Assembly (NCBI GenBank): GCA_013339895.1
Contig: JABACO010000018.1
Span: 5,816,028 to 5,880,027 of the forward strand
DNA length: 64,000 nucleotides
Reading direction: 5' to 3'
Source: Ephydatia muelleri
Taxonomy: Eukaryota; Porifera; Demospongiae; Spongillida; Spongillidae
Part shown: positions 47,768 through 58,404 of the stretch, in pieces
Layout: each line of letters begins with the position of its first letter
Numbering within the stretch: the first letter of the stretch is position 1
Translations under genes and position numbers: made by a program
The notes under the pieces: model-generated
What the model was told of the DNA's origin: nothing
Seen by the model: only the letters and a program-made list of their open reading frames with translations
Database searches by the model: none

Positions 47768-50259
47768 ATGGAGACCGAGGTAGATTTTGGAAGTTGGACA
47801 TTGGTCGAGACAGTGGCATGGGCGAAGAAAGCATTCGGAGACGACGTATCTGCCAGTTTTGAAGGTTTGCGCAAATGTTATGATGTACATGCACATGTTA
47901 TGCATATGTATAATCGCACATACATTGCCTTGTATCTTTATAATTATACACATACGGCTATATTCCATTTTACGTCCACATATGAATTGATACGATTGTG
48001 CATATCGTTCTGTACATAATAATGGCGGCTGTAGCTACAAGTCCGTTCATTTTTGTGCACTACATGTTATATGTGTTCGTGACCAGGCGGGGCCATTTAA
48101 TGTGTTGATAACTTTAAGGTTTTGTCACTTGCACTGTATCAACTGATATTATCTTCATAGAGGAAGGTGTTGATGGGGAAACCCTTGAACTGCTGGCCAA
48201 ATGTGGCACAAGGCCTGTGGCCTCAGAAGTATCAAACAACAGATGCAACTCAAAAGGTTGCTTAACACTGATAAGAGAGAGCTCGAGGGTAGCAGTTCCC
48301 TAGAAAGGGAAATGAGCTCCAAAAAATTTGATAGAAAGTTGAAACTACTGGAACTAAGAACAATTTCTCCTGAGGACAGAAGGATTTATCTAATGACGTA
48401 AGTACTAAAACAAACATTGTATAAAGTGCACAAATGAATATTGGACTTACCTGGCAGGAGAAACAAAATCAACAAGGCTACCAAAGAAGTATGGAGTGGT
48501 AATGATGTGCCAAAGTTCAGAGGCAACGAAGAGGAAATGAAAAACTTGACAAACTAGTCTCAGACCTCCTACCCATTTGCTCATGCAAATATTTTGGGCC
48601 ACAATCTATACGACAACATATTTTGGACAGTTTACAGGAATGACGTAGGAAAATCAAGAATGGTCATGACTACAGAAAAAACAAAAAGGTAGGAAAATAG
48701 ACAAATATGAATACATTTTAATACATTTTTTTGTACAACACCTTTAAACATTGCCTCCACTGCAGTACATGTGAAAAAGCATATTGTAAAACGGTATGTA
48801 AACTATTAACTGCATGGTCAGGACAATTAATTATATATGTTGATAGACACTTAAGGTGACCATATGCAAGTATCTTGCACTGTGCACATTGTACATGTAT
48901 TTGCTATGATCATGAATTATGTTACCACAGACAATTTAAGGTTTAGAATTGATATACAATGTAGTTTATGCTAATGTTATGTGCACAATTGATGTGCACA
49001 TAATAACGATGCTTTTCTCTCGTCAATTGATTTTCTTGTGTTCTGCTAAACTAAATACTTTTTTAATGCCACAATGAAAATATAATACTACTGTGTTTGT
49101 TAAACACATAATAACACACTGTCTGCCCTTGTATGGGCATGCACTAAAGTAAACAACATTGCATATTCAAGTTGTCAATTGAAGTTAACCCTGTATGTAA
49201 CTTTTCAGACCCCATCAGGATCTGTCACCAAAAGCAAAGCTGCTGATTCCACTAGATCTGTCCCCAAAGACGACTTAACTGCTGATACCACTGGATCAAT
49301 CACCAAAGGCCCAGCTTCTGATTCAACTGTGCATGCATCTGCTCCAACAGGCTCAGTTTCTGATTCAACTGTGCATGCATCTGCTCCAACAGGCCCAGCT
49401 TCCGATTCCACTACCCTCATAGATTCTGGTACCACAGGCACAAAATCTGTCACCAAAGATCTACCTGCTAAAGAGATTCGATCTGTCACAATGAACCAAG
49501 CTACTGATTCCACTGATCGTGAATCTGTCACCACTGGATCAATCATACATGTAACTTCAAATTCAACTGAATCTGTTCCGAAAGACATAGCTTCTGATGC
49601 CATAGCCACCAAGTGCAACAAAGACCAAACTGGCACAGGACCTGTCACCAAAGAGCTAGTTGCTGACACTGCTGGTATGTTATTAAGATTTTAATAGTTT
49701 TAGTGACGGAACTGATTAATGTTTTTTTTTTTAGCTCTGGAGATTCTGTCTGTAACATCCCCTGAGGACTTAGATCAGCAGCAGGAAGATGATATAATTG
49801 GTAATCATGTACACATGTTATAATTACTGTCAAGTAATACTACTAAACAAGCATGCATGCATGGCTAGAAGTATAATATAGCTTATTTTTGATATTGTAT
49901 TTTGCAGTGGGTTCCTTCACTCAAGGTATATGTATGGAAGGTATGACATTCATTTTTCAAGATATGCACTAAAATGAATATTTTCTGTCTAGATTTTTCT
50001 CAAAAGAGTGCTGAAGTTATCATTTCAGTAGCATTTGGTGTCATGATGATGAAGCAATTGACTAGACAACGACTATTAACAACTTTGAACAACTATATGG
50101 CTCAAGGAGATGAAAGACGATCACTTCAGTCTGCACCAAAGGCATCCCTTTTAAGACCCCTGGCTAAACTTCTTCTAGCAAAAAAGATAGTGGTTCTTTC
50201 GGAGGGTGCCACACTCCAAAATGTTAAAAGGCAGGATGTTAAAGTTAATGGAACATTGT
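47768..50259 (+). CDS. Second transposon gene, SAM-like domain and S/T-rich linker
   Basis: Diverges from the transposase with about 107 bp between starts, so the two may share a promoter. Pieces: METEVDFGSWTLVETVAWAK (47,768 to about 47,863), then from about 48,160 EEGVDGETLELLAKCGT, then in another frame ACGLRSIKQQMQLKRLL. Together these look like a five-helix SAM-type domain with a frame break near 48,205. About 49,209-49,674 encodes a long Ser/Thr/Asp-rich linker with repeated VTK and ASDST motifs. The last exon, about 49,993-50,259, has FGVMMMKQLTRQRLLTTLNN. CACTA elements usually carry a second DNA-binding protein; that role here is inference. The exon structure is uncertain. Confidence 0.45.
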
Positions 50260-50404
50260 AAGTCATTTAGTACTGCACTGTCATTTTGCACTGTCGATAC
50301 AAACGTTCAGTGTACATGTGATTTTGATTCGTATTACATTTTGATGTGATTGAGGTGGGATTTATGGAGCAATGTAAGTTTTAGATGCATTGTAAAATAA
50401 TAAG

Positions 50405-51200
50405 AATGGAATGCATTCCAGGAAGGAATGCAGGGTGGAATGCATTGGAAACCAGGATGGAATGCAGGGTGGAATGCATTGGATTGGAAACCAGGATGGA
50501 ACGCATTGTAAACCAGGATGGAATGCATTGTAAACCAGGATGGAATGCATTGGAAACCAGGAAGGAATGCATTGGAAACCAGGATGGAATGCATTGGAAA
50601 CCAGGAAGGAATGCATTGGAAACCAGGATGGAATGCATTGGAAACCAGGAAGGAATGCATTGGAAACCAGGATGGAATGCATTGGAAACCAGGATGGAAT
50701 GCATTGGAAACCAGGATGGAATGCATTGGTAACCAGGAAGGAATGCATTGGAAACCAGGATGGAATGCATTGGAAACCAGGATGGAATGCATTGGAAACC
50801 AGGATGGAATGCAATGGAAACCAGGATGGAATGCATTGGAAACCAGGATGGAATGCATTGGTAACCAGGAAGGAATGCATTGGAAACCAGGATGGAATGC
50901 ATTGGAAACCAGGATGGAATGCATTGGAAACCAGGATGGAATGCATTGGAAACCAGGATGGAATGCATTGGAAACCAGGATGGAATGCATTGGAAACCAG
51001 GATGGAATGCATTGGAAACCAGGATGGAATGCAATGGAAACCAGGAAGGAATGCATTGGAAACCAGGATGGAATGCATTGGAAACCAGGAAGGAATGCAT
51101 TGGAAACCAGGAAGGAATGCATTGGAAACCAGGATGAAATGCATTGGAAACCATCGGAAACTAGGATGGAATGTATTCCAAACCGGGGTGGGAATGCATT
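50405..51200. repeat. 22-bp subterminal minisatellite of the transposon
   Basis: About 36 units of 22 bp (GGAATGCATTGGAAACCAGG core) with few variants. It is present only near the right end. The frames through it (MHWKPGWNALE-type and antisense) are artefacts. Confidence 0.95.
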
Positions 51201-51574
51201 GAAACCAGGATCCAGATGGTTTTTGAACAGGGGAATGCGTTATTTCCGTATAAAAACCACACCCGTTTTTTTTGTTCGGCAGAACCATACGTGCCTGGGA
51301 ATTAACGGATTCCAGCACTAAAAACGGGTTAAAAACCAAGCGGAATTTGTTCGGGAAACCCATGGATGGATTCTTTGCTGGAAATCCTCTTCACTTTCCA
51401 TGGTAAGACCCAGTACGGATATCGCATTATCCCAAGATCGAAAGCGATGCAATACCCAGTCCGGAAAAATGACCTTTCCCAGGGTGGGAAAAAATGAAGA
51501 AACCCAAGTATGGTATTTGTTCGGCAAACCCATCGTCGGGTTTTTAGCATGGGAATCGATCGATTCCCATATTA

Positions 51575-51610
51575 TTTCCCAAGGTTGGGTCGGCGAAAGT
51601 TTTCCCTGTG
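51575..51610 (-). repeat. Right terminal inverted repeat of the transposon
   Basis: Reads CACAGGGAAAACTTTCGC then CGACCCAACCTTGGGAAA on the minus strand. It is followed outside by the CTC duplication at 51,611-51,613. Confidence 0.9.
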
Positions 51611-51613
51611 CTC

Positions 51614-52181
51614 AGCGTTATGGGTTTTCTGCTTCACTTCTTCCGTACGGCGTATTTGTTGTAACTTGGCAATCTCAGCGTTATGGGTTTTCTGCTTCGC
51701 TTCTTCCGTAAGGCGTATTTGTTTTTGCTCGAATTCAATCGCCATTCTCTTATTCACCTGCAGCTGTTCATGCTTTTCAGTCTCAGCTTTGTTCTGATCC
51801 TTTCGGACTTGAAGCCGTTTATTTTCTAGCTCAATCTTAGCAGCACTGCTTTTCTGTTGCGCCAGTGCAGCTTGTTCTTGCGCCTGTGCTGTTCTGCGTT
51901 TCTCTTCTTCGGCGTTAGTAATTTCACGCATTCTCCTTTCGCTCTGAGCCTGTGCTGATGTGCGTTTCTCTTCTTCGGCGTTAGTAGTTTCACGCATTCT
52001 CCTTTCGTTCTCCGCGCATCTACAACAAACATACGAAAAAAATGCAGAGGCAGTATCATGCATCAAGTATATACAATACTGATTTCACATAAGCCTACTT
52101 GGAGCACATATCTACATCGAACAGCTTGGTTTCGTCTGAAAAGAATGGCAAGGAGCAGCCTCCTTTCTTGCACGTTGGCAT
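51614..52181 (-). pseudogene. Coiled-coil gene, 5' part (split by transposon)
   Basis: Starts at 52,181 (MPTCKKGGCSLPF), with the same small intron as the left copy, then the charged helix. Two in-frame expansions distinguish it: a duplicated SERRMREITNAEEEKR block near 51,920-51,990 and a duplicated KQKTHNAE block near 51,614-51,690. The reading frame runs straight into the transposon end, so the copy cannot make the normal tail. Confidence 0.8.
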
Positions 52182-52647
52182 TTCTATTTAGGTCTCTTTG
52201 CGTCCTACTATTCAGTCACAAACTACAGCGACAGCGCTTCTGATTATAAGAGATACAGTTTGTTTTTACGACTACAGCGCAGGTCAGCCAGACATGCAGT
52301 GCAGGACACGCAAGGACAAAGGCTTGACAAGCAAGGCTACACACGCAGCTGTAGTCAGCGATCTCAGCACAGTAAAGGAATTTCCCAAGGACAGTGGCGA
52401 GGTGCGAGGATAATAAGATTCGACGTTACAGCACAGCACGTAGGTTGAAGTTGCACGTAATCACCTTCATTTGAATTCATGTATATTATTAATTCCACCA
52501 ATCACACAATGCCATGGCCACATCTGTATGGACATATGCCATAGACCTCTCTTTTAAAAACTGATGCATGAAATGTAGGAATGGACAAAGACAGGTCACA
52601 GAGCCAAGAAATGAGTGGATGCCCAGGATGATGAGGAAACACTGTGA

Positions 52648-53428
52648 TCACTTTTTGTCCCGTTTCTTTTTGGACTTCTTAGAACATTCCCCTGCAGCAC
52701 AGAGAAAACACATCCCAATGACACAATGCCTCCAACAGCACAGATGTGTACCTAAGAATGCTGACACAAGGTCTGAGCTGTCTGCAGTGGTCTGCAGGGT
52801 GCCACCAATGTTTTGATCCTGAACGAGGGGCAAGAACACTGACACGAAATCTCGAGAATAGGGAGGTTCGATGATGTTCAAAACCTGTTAGGAAGTGAAA
52901 ACAAAACAAATAAATATGAAAATCGCAATAACAACAACTGCAATACATTTTTAATTCACACTGTTTCGACAACAGGAGTATATAAATATGTACTACTGAA
53001 TTTGAGTTCTGATTTTCAATTCAACGATAGAACACTGTGCATCAAATAGAAATTCAGTCAGCTGGTGTTCCTAAATGCCAGGCAAACTGTGGCACGTTAC
53101 CTCTGACACAAAATGTCTGACAAGGGAGTGGTCAAGTGTTTCCATCTTGAAGCATTTATCAATGTAGTCCACAACAGGAAGAACATGGCCACAACTGAAC
53201 AGCTGCACCAAATGGTCCACCAGACTCTTCTTTAATTCCAGCTGGGATAAACGAGACACAGTACAAAAGGGGTAAAGGGCTGGAGGGACCACACAGGAGG
53301 AATGTGGGCAAGGGAAAGGCAAGTGTGCTAACCTGAACATTGACTTCTAGCATGGGATAAGACCTCTCAATGAGCTTCTTTAGAATGGCCAACACAAACG
53401 GGTGTTGCAGCTTTTGACATCTGGCAAC
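52648..53428 (-). CDS. NELFCD: NELFCD 3' exons, right copy
   Basis: Four exons on the minus strand: 53,333-53,428 (RCQKLQHPFVLAILKKL), 53,101-53,241 (ELKKSLVDHLVQLFSCGHVL, VVDYIDKCFKMETLDHSL), 52,752-52,884 (IIEPPYSRDFVSVFLP, with an extra T in the LQTTADSS run relative to the left copy) and 52,648-52,691 (stop). Together they complete the NELF-C/D C-terminus that is missing from the body at 35,912-41,215, but they lie upstream of that body on the same strand. They are therefore in the wrong order to be one transcript. The region carries no frame damage. Confidence 0.8.
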
Positions 53429-53514
53429 CTGCATGTAAGCAATCATTTCATTTAGATCACAACCATAGGTGGTCACTTGGAATGCAATTCAATGTTATGA
53501 TGGTTTTGCAGAGT

Positions 53515-54668
53515 GGACTGTACCTAACTGGTATGGTAGGCCATAGTGGCCTGTACCTAACTGGTATGGCAGGCCATAGTGGCTTGTACCTAACTGGTAT
53601 GGTAGGCCATAGTGGCCTGTACCTAACTGGTATGGTAGGCCATAGTGGCCTGTACCTAACTGGTATGGCAGGCCATAGTGGCCTGTACCTAACTGGTATG
53701 GCAGGCCATAGTGGCCTGTACCTAACTGGTATGGTAGGCCATAGTGGCCTGTACCTAACTGGTATGGTAGGCCATAGTGGCCTGTACCTAACTGGTATGG
53801 TAGGCCATAGTGGCCTGTACCTAACTGGTATGGCAGGCCATAGTGGCCTGTACCTAACTGGTATGGCAGGCCATAGTGGCCTGTACCTAACTGGTATGGC
53901 AGGCCATAGTGGCCTGTACCTAACTGGTATGGCAGGCCATAGTGGCCTGTACCTAACTGGTATGGTAGGCCATAGTGGCCTGTACCTAACTGGTATGGTA
54001 GGCCATAGTGGCCTGTACCTAACTGGTATGGTAGGCCATAGTGGCCTGTACCTAACTGGTATGGTAGGCCATAGTGGCCTGTACCTAACTGGTATGGTAG
54101 GCCATAGTGGCCTGTACCTAACTGGTATGGGCAGGCCATAGTGGCCTGTACCTAACTGGTATGGTAGGCCATAGTGGCCTGTACCTAACTGGTATGGTAG
54201 GCCATAGTGGCCTGTACCTAACTGGTATGGTAGGCCATAGTGGCCTGTACCTAACTGGTATGGTAGGCCATAGTGGACCTGTACCTAACTGGTATGGTAG
54301 GCCATAGTGGCCTGTACCTAACTGGTATGGTAGGCCATAGTGGCTTGTACCTAACTGGTATGGTAGGCCATAGTGGCCTGTACCTAACTGGTATGGTAGG
54401 CCATAGTGGCCTGTACCTAACTGGTATGGTAGGCCATAGTGGCCTTGTACCTAACTGGTATGGTAGGCCATAGTGGACCTGTACCTAACTGGTATGGTAG
54501 GCCATAGTGGCCTGTACCTAACTGGTATGGTAGGCCATAGTGGCCTGTACCTAACTGGTATGGCAGGCCATAGTGGCCTGTACCTAACTGGTATGGTAGG
54601 CCATAGTGGCCTGTACCTAACTGGTATGGTAGGCCATAGTGGCCTGTACCTAACTGGTATGGTAGGCC
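53515..54668. repeat. 33-bp minisatellite, right array
   Basis: About 35 units, inverted relative to the left array. Single-base insertions near 54,130, 54,276, 54,444 and 54,476 shift the frame of the spurious ORFs. It breaks off in mid-unit at about 54,668, where a HYDIN exon begins. Confidence 0.95.
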
Positions 54669-55831
54669 ATACCTTAACACTCTTGTACACGAAGGTCTCA
54701 TCCTCCTCTCCATAGACACCTATGCAGCCATCCTGAATTAGGAGGATCAAAAAATTCAAAAACTCCTTTTCCTCCCCCCCACACTCCCTCTCCTAACCTC
54801 ATGAAATGTGTGCTGTCCTAGGGCTCCCAGTTGCTTGCATATCCTGTGCTCTTCAAATACTGACGCAATGTCACTGCAATTGATGGCTGGAATCAGGACC
54901 TCCCCACGTATTTTGTATGTGATCTGAGGGTCATTTTTGTGTCGATCACTGATCTCCACACACAGATCCTGTGGTACAGCGAAGATGAACAGAGTGAAGG
55001 CCTCTGATAAGGGTGCCCTCCCATCCTACCTCCTCATGTTTGCCTGCTTTGTCGGCCACACACTCCACACTGATGACCACAGATTGCCCAGGTGAAATCA
55101 CGCCTATAGCACTGTTAACAGTGAACAAGCTTAGAACTAAACGTTGGCTCCCCCCAATGACTTCAGTTCTAGGAGTAGGAAGAAGGGAAGAGCATGAAAG
55201 GAGGATGAAGGAGGGTGAAGGGAGGGGAGAGGGAGGAGAGGAAGGGAGGAAGGGAGGGGAGGAAGAGAAGAAGGGGAGGGGAGGAAGAGAGGGGAGGATC
55301 GGAAGGAAGAGAGGGGAGGGAGGGAGGAAGAAGGAAGGGGGGGGGGAAGCAGGGGAGGAGAGGGAAGGGGGGGGGAAGAGAGAAGGGAGGGGAGGAAGAG
55401 AGGAGGGAGGGGAGGAGAGGGGAGGGAGGGGAGAACGAGGAAGGGAGGGGAGGCCTTGGGAGAGAGGGGAGGAGAGAGGGAGGGAGGGGAAAGAGAGAGG
55501 GAGGGGAGGAAGAGAGGGGGGGAGGGGAGGGAGAGAGGGGAGGGAGGGGAGGAAGAGAGGATAAGATGGCCAAAGAAGTAGGAAAAGATAAAAAAATACA
55601 TACCAGACTTGCATTACAAAGCCCACCTCATTGCAGCCCCAGACACACACCCTGGACCATTTCCTCCTTTTCCCTTGCCCTTGAACACCTGTGATGACTG
55701 GGCAGAGGCCACACCATCTCTGGACTTTGCCCTTTTGGCCGCAGCCACAGCAGCAATAGTGGCCCTGTAACATACCCAGGGTTCTGAAATATGTTCCTGC
55801 AGGTCAACAGTGGGGCTGCACTGTCACTCGT
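54669..55831 (-). pseudogene. HYDIN: Partial inverted HYDIN copy
   Basis: On the minus strand this matches HYDIN from about 21,490 to 22,505: the KRAKSRDGVASAQSSQVF exon, the polypyrimidine intron, TEVIGGSQRLVLSLF, LCVEISDRHKNDPQITYKIR and GCIGVYGEEDETF. One side joins the 33-bp minisatellite inside the exon after YKS; the other joins the virus-like element at about 55,831. Only about 1 kb of the 25 kb gene is present, so it is non-functional. Confidence 0.85.
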
Positions 55832-55897
55832 TTTTTTTTAATCTGTAAAGTGTGAACATTGTAATACATTAAACTTTTGGCCCTGATCTTTTCTCAA

Positions 55898-55950
55898 CCC
55901 CCTCCTCTGGACCTCGGGCGGGCAGAGGTGGAGGAGGGGGTGTATAAAAG
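55898..55950 (+). promoter_or_regulatory. Hairpin H1 with TATA box
   Basis: Stem CCCCCTCCTC (55,898-55,907) pairs with GAGGAGGGGG (55,931-55,940). TATAAAAG follows at 55,943-55,950, 56 bp before the chosen ATG of ORF A. On the other side an AAAAGA box faces left, where in the second copy (58,988-59,030) the acidic ORF C starts. Confidence 0.75.
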
Positions 55951-56005
55951 AAGGTGTATACTCTGTATGATGTTATCGATAGCAAGTGATCAGAAACATC
56001 GCAAG

Positions 56006-57784
56006 ATGACTGTGAACTATGTGTTGAAGATAGCTGTAGACGCGGAGAGTCTACAAGAATTGAATTCAGAAGGCTTTAATCTTGTGTTGACGAAGGGAAA
56101 TGTAGTCAACAGTGCAGCAGGTATTCCATATCCTTTGATATGGATAGCAGTGAAAGCATTTGAAAACAATGAAGTACTATGGAGCGGAGCCCAATACGAA
56201 TTGTATGCCAGTTCAACACAAGTGCAAGAAGGTGCAGTAATCAATCGATTGTCTACTACGAATCAGCCAGCTGATCCTAGTAAGACTTACACTTTCAAAA
56301 ATGGTGTGTTCAATGAAGGAACAGATCAATTGATACCAGCTTACAACGTGACGAATGAGGAAGGTCAAACATTGTTGTTTGGTTTGGCTCAGAGTGCTAC
56401 TATCAATGGAGCAGAAGCTTCTGGGCCATTTGAAGGTATCAACCTACCTAACAATGCAAGTGCAACATTCACACCTTCAGAAGATGTCCAAGTCTTCTTC
56501 AATGTCAATGCTCAAACTTCACAATGCACTATTGCTGCTGGAACAACTCCATGTGTGTTGCACTTTTCACCTCAAAATCCAACGCAGAGTATAGTATGGG
56601 ATCCGAGTAGCAAGACGTTTATACCAGTAGGTCCTTCTATGGTGACCAGAGATGCACAAATCACTACTGATGTAACACCTGTGAGTGTTATACTTGATCA
56701 TGTGGTCAGTAAAGTTGGTCACAAACGATCAGTACCTAGTGATTGGAACATGCAACTGATCCCTGTAGCAAAACAGCCGAGAGTGTTGTCAGAACCAGAG
56801 AAAAAGACAATTCCTTGGACCTTGATTCGCCGAAGGGATACTGATGCAGAGAGTGAAGACGATCAATTGGCAATTGATCTACAGAATACCTCTGCTCAGC
56901 AAGAAGAAGGGGACTACATGTTTACTAACGTGTACTATGACCATGAAGGACACAAGATCAAATCATTTTCATACCGCTACAGGTCCAGTGTGATGTCTCA
57001 CACTGCAATGAGAGAAGGGCAGTGGTACAAATACAAGCCAGTAGGACAGACTTGGATATTTGAAGACCCTAAAGTTGACGATACATATGGAGCATGGATG
57101 TATGAAGACTTGAAATACATGGCAGAGTACAAAGGTGACATGGTGAAATTTACTCTGGCACATTATGGCTCTGTGATAGAGGCTTTGGCTGATATCAACA
57201 GAGTGGAAAGAGTGTCAGATGACGATGATACTGACTCTTATGTATCTGACACTGAGATGGTGAAATCAGCGTACAATGTATGTCCTTCTGATGAATTGGA
57301 AGAAGCATCTTCTAGTGACGAGGTGACACCAAAGGCTATAGGTTACGTAATGGAAACTGGTGTCACATACACATATCGAGGTTGGACACGACAAAACGGA
57401 ACTGGTGTCTACATTCTGTTTGATGGATCCATCATGTTCACACCTTATGGTATGGCTAGCAGATGTCCTATGCCTGTTCAAACCTTTGCGAGTAACAGAG
57501 ATTTTTGGGACTGCAAAGATGTCAATCCAGCTACTCTCAAAGACATGAAAAGCATCAGAGACAAAGAATCTTATGATCTATTTCTAGTCAAACACAGTAC
57601 AGAAATAGAGAAATGCAGCCATCTGAAGTCATTTTTGTCATCTATATGCAAATCCCTGAAGACTGCAAAGAAGAGAGTGAAGCTAGAAGGTTTAGGCACT
57701 ACTTCTGAAGATTGTCAATATCAAAGTAAAAAAAAAAGAGTGACAAGGAAGTGCGTCAAGACCAAATCGGGACAGAAGAAGTAG
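56006..57784 (+). CDS. ORF A: 592-aa orphan protein
   Basis: Start taken at 56,006 (MTVNYVLKIAVDAESLQEL). ATGs at 55,967 and 55,970 lie about where transcription should start after the TATA box, and the ATG at 55,877 precedes the hairpin. Residues 1 to about 215 look like an all-beta domain (FNLVLTKGN, YPLIWIAVKAF, ATFTPSEDVQVFF). A basic, disordered linker follows (RRRDTDAESEDD). Then come two copies of a roughly 50-residue module that ORF E also carries (GQWYKYKPVGQTWIFED; TGVTYTYRGW), separated by an acidic SDDDDTDS stretch. The tail is lysine-rich with KKKRVTRK, a likely nuclear-localisation or nucleic-acid-binding signal. No family recognised. Confidence 0.65.
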   Translation: MTVNYVLKIAVDAESLQELNSEGFNLVLTKGNVVNSAAGIPYPLIWIAVKAFENNEVLWSGAQYELYASSTQVQEGAVINRLSTTNQPADPSKTYTFKNGVFNEGTDQLIPAYNVTNEEGQTLLFGLAQSATINGAEASGPFEGINLPNNASATFTPSEDVQVFFNVNAQTSQCTIAAGTTPCVLHFSPQNPTQSIVWDPSSKTFIPVGPSMVTRDAQITTDVTPVSVILDHVVSKVGHKRSVPSDWNMQLIPVAKQPRVLSEPEKKTIPWTLIRRRDTDAESEDDQLAIDLQNTSAQQEEGDYMFTNVYYDHEGHKIKSFSYRYRSSVMSHTAMREGQWYKYKPVGQTWIFEDPKVDDTYGAWMYEDLKYMAEYKGDMVKFTLAHYGSVIEALADINRVERVSDDDDTDSYVSDTEMVKSAYNVCPSDELEEASSSDEVTPKAIGYVMETGVTYTYRGWTRQNGTGVYILFDGSIMFTPYGMASRCPMPVQTFASNRDFWDCKDVNPATLKDMKSIRDKESYDLFLVKHSTEIEKCSHLKSFLSSICKSLKTAKKRVKLEGLGTTSEDCQYQSKKKRVTRKCVKTKSGQKK

Positions 57785-57896
57785 ATAATGTGGACATTAC
57801 CATCAACATTCCTAATCCTGTAGAACATCGTGCATATTCTATGTGTACTATTTTGTAAATTTGGTATATCACATATTACATTACATTCTTTTACTA

Positions 57897-57955
57897 CCCC
57901 CCTCCTCCAGTGCATCGCGCGCGGATTGGACGGAGGAGGGGGTTTGTAAAAGATA
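57897..57955. promoter_or_regulatory. Hairpin H2 between convergent ORFs A and B
   Basis: CCCCCCTCCTCC (57,897-57,908) pairs with GGAGGAGGGGG (57,932-57,942); the loop contains GCGCGCGG. TAAAAGA-like boxes face outward on both sides (GTAAAAGAT right, AGTAAAAGA left). ORFs A and B converge here, so this hairpin is not a normal upstream promoter; it may mark a segment end, an origin or a terminator. Confidence 0.65.
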
Positions 57956-58011
57956 ACGAAAAATCAGCTTTTAATCTCACAATATTGCATAGGTATATAC
58001 AGTGTTACAGT

Positions 58012-58353
58012 TCATATAAATGTAATGAGATTATTATACATCTGTACGTGATAGGGAACGTTCACATAGACAGGCTCTTGCTCATAGAAGACAAGTACAT
58101 CATTTTCCATGATATGGAGCATACTTCCGTCTTCTCCACTTGTCCACACATATTGCATGTGGGTAAACATGTAATTGTTTACGTCGTCGTGAGAAGGCAC
58201 TGCACTGGGATGTGGGAAAAACACAGCACAATTATTGCCCATATGATGTATGACATAAGGCACATGTAGCTCCATTGATGTAGCAGTTGGTATCAATATG
58301 GGCTCAAATGGAATAGATGCTATAGCAAGTTGAGCCAGTAGCCGACTTGGCAT
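58012..58353 (-). CDS. ORF B: about 113-aa orphan protein
   Basis: Start MPSRLLAQLAIASIPFEPI. The frame is open upstream as far as the H3 TATA box, so a slightly longer protein is possible but no upstream ATG in frame is seen. It contains PHPSAVPSHDDVNNYMF and YEQEPVYVNVPYHVQMYN. It lies about 80 bp downstream of the GATAAAAGA box of the first H3 hairpin. No family recognised. Confidence 0.5.
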   Translation of the reverse strand: MPSRLLAQLAIASIPFEPILIPTATSMELHVPYVIHHMGNNCAVFFPHPSAVPSHDDVNNYMFTHMQYVWTSGEDGSMLHIMENDVLVFYEQEPVYVNVPYHVQMYNNLITFI

Positions 58354-58404
58354 ATTGTACAGATCAGAAGGAATGTGGACAACTGGTCGTGGTTCGATTA
58401 AACC

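Larger units (their letters stand above)
42795..51610. mobile_element. CACTA (EnSpm)-like DNA transposon, 8.8 kb
   Basis: Both ends carry CACAGGGAAAACTTTCGC in inverted orientation (42,795-42,812 and 51,593-51,610). Similarity continues to about 36 bp (a CCCA and CTTGGGAA block). The flanks are CTC at 42,792-42,794 and CTC at 51,611-51,613, a 3-bp target duplication. CACA-starting ends and a 3-bp duplication fit the CACTA/EnSpm superfamily. Removing the element and one CTC restores the frame seen in the uninterrupted copy at 33,603-34,110. Inside: a minus-strand transposase-like gene (43,767-47,661), a divergent plus-strand gene (47,768-50,259), a 22-bp subterminal tandem array and a tRNA-like fragment. 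Confidence 0.85.

Noticed and set aside
50405..51200. CRISPR-like regular repeats
   Set aside because: The 22-bp units are directly adjacent without unique spacers and the context is an animal transposon.
50334..51363. Large frames on both strands (up to 333 codons)
   Set aside because: Translation of the 22-bp transposon minisatellite; composition is periodic and all frames are equally open.
55215..55694. Gly/Glu/Arg-rich ORF
   Set aside because: It is the antisense of the HYDIN polypyrimidine intron copy; no coding support.
55877..56005. Upstream ATG at 55,877 as the start of ORF A
   Set aside because: It would place hairpin H1 and its TATA box inside the coding sequence; the ATG at 56,006 lies downstream of both.
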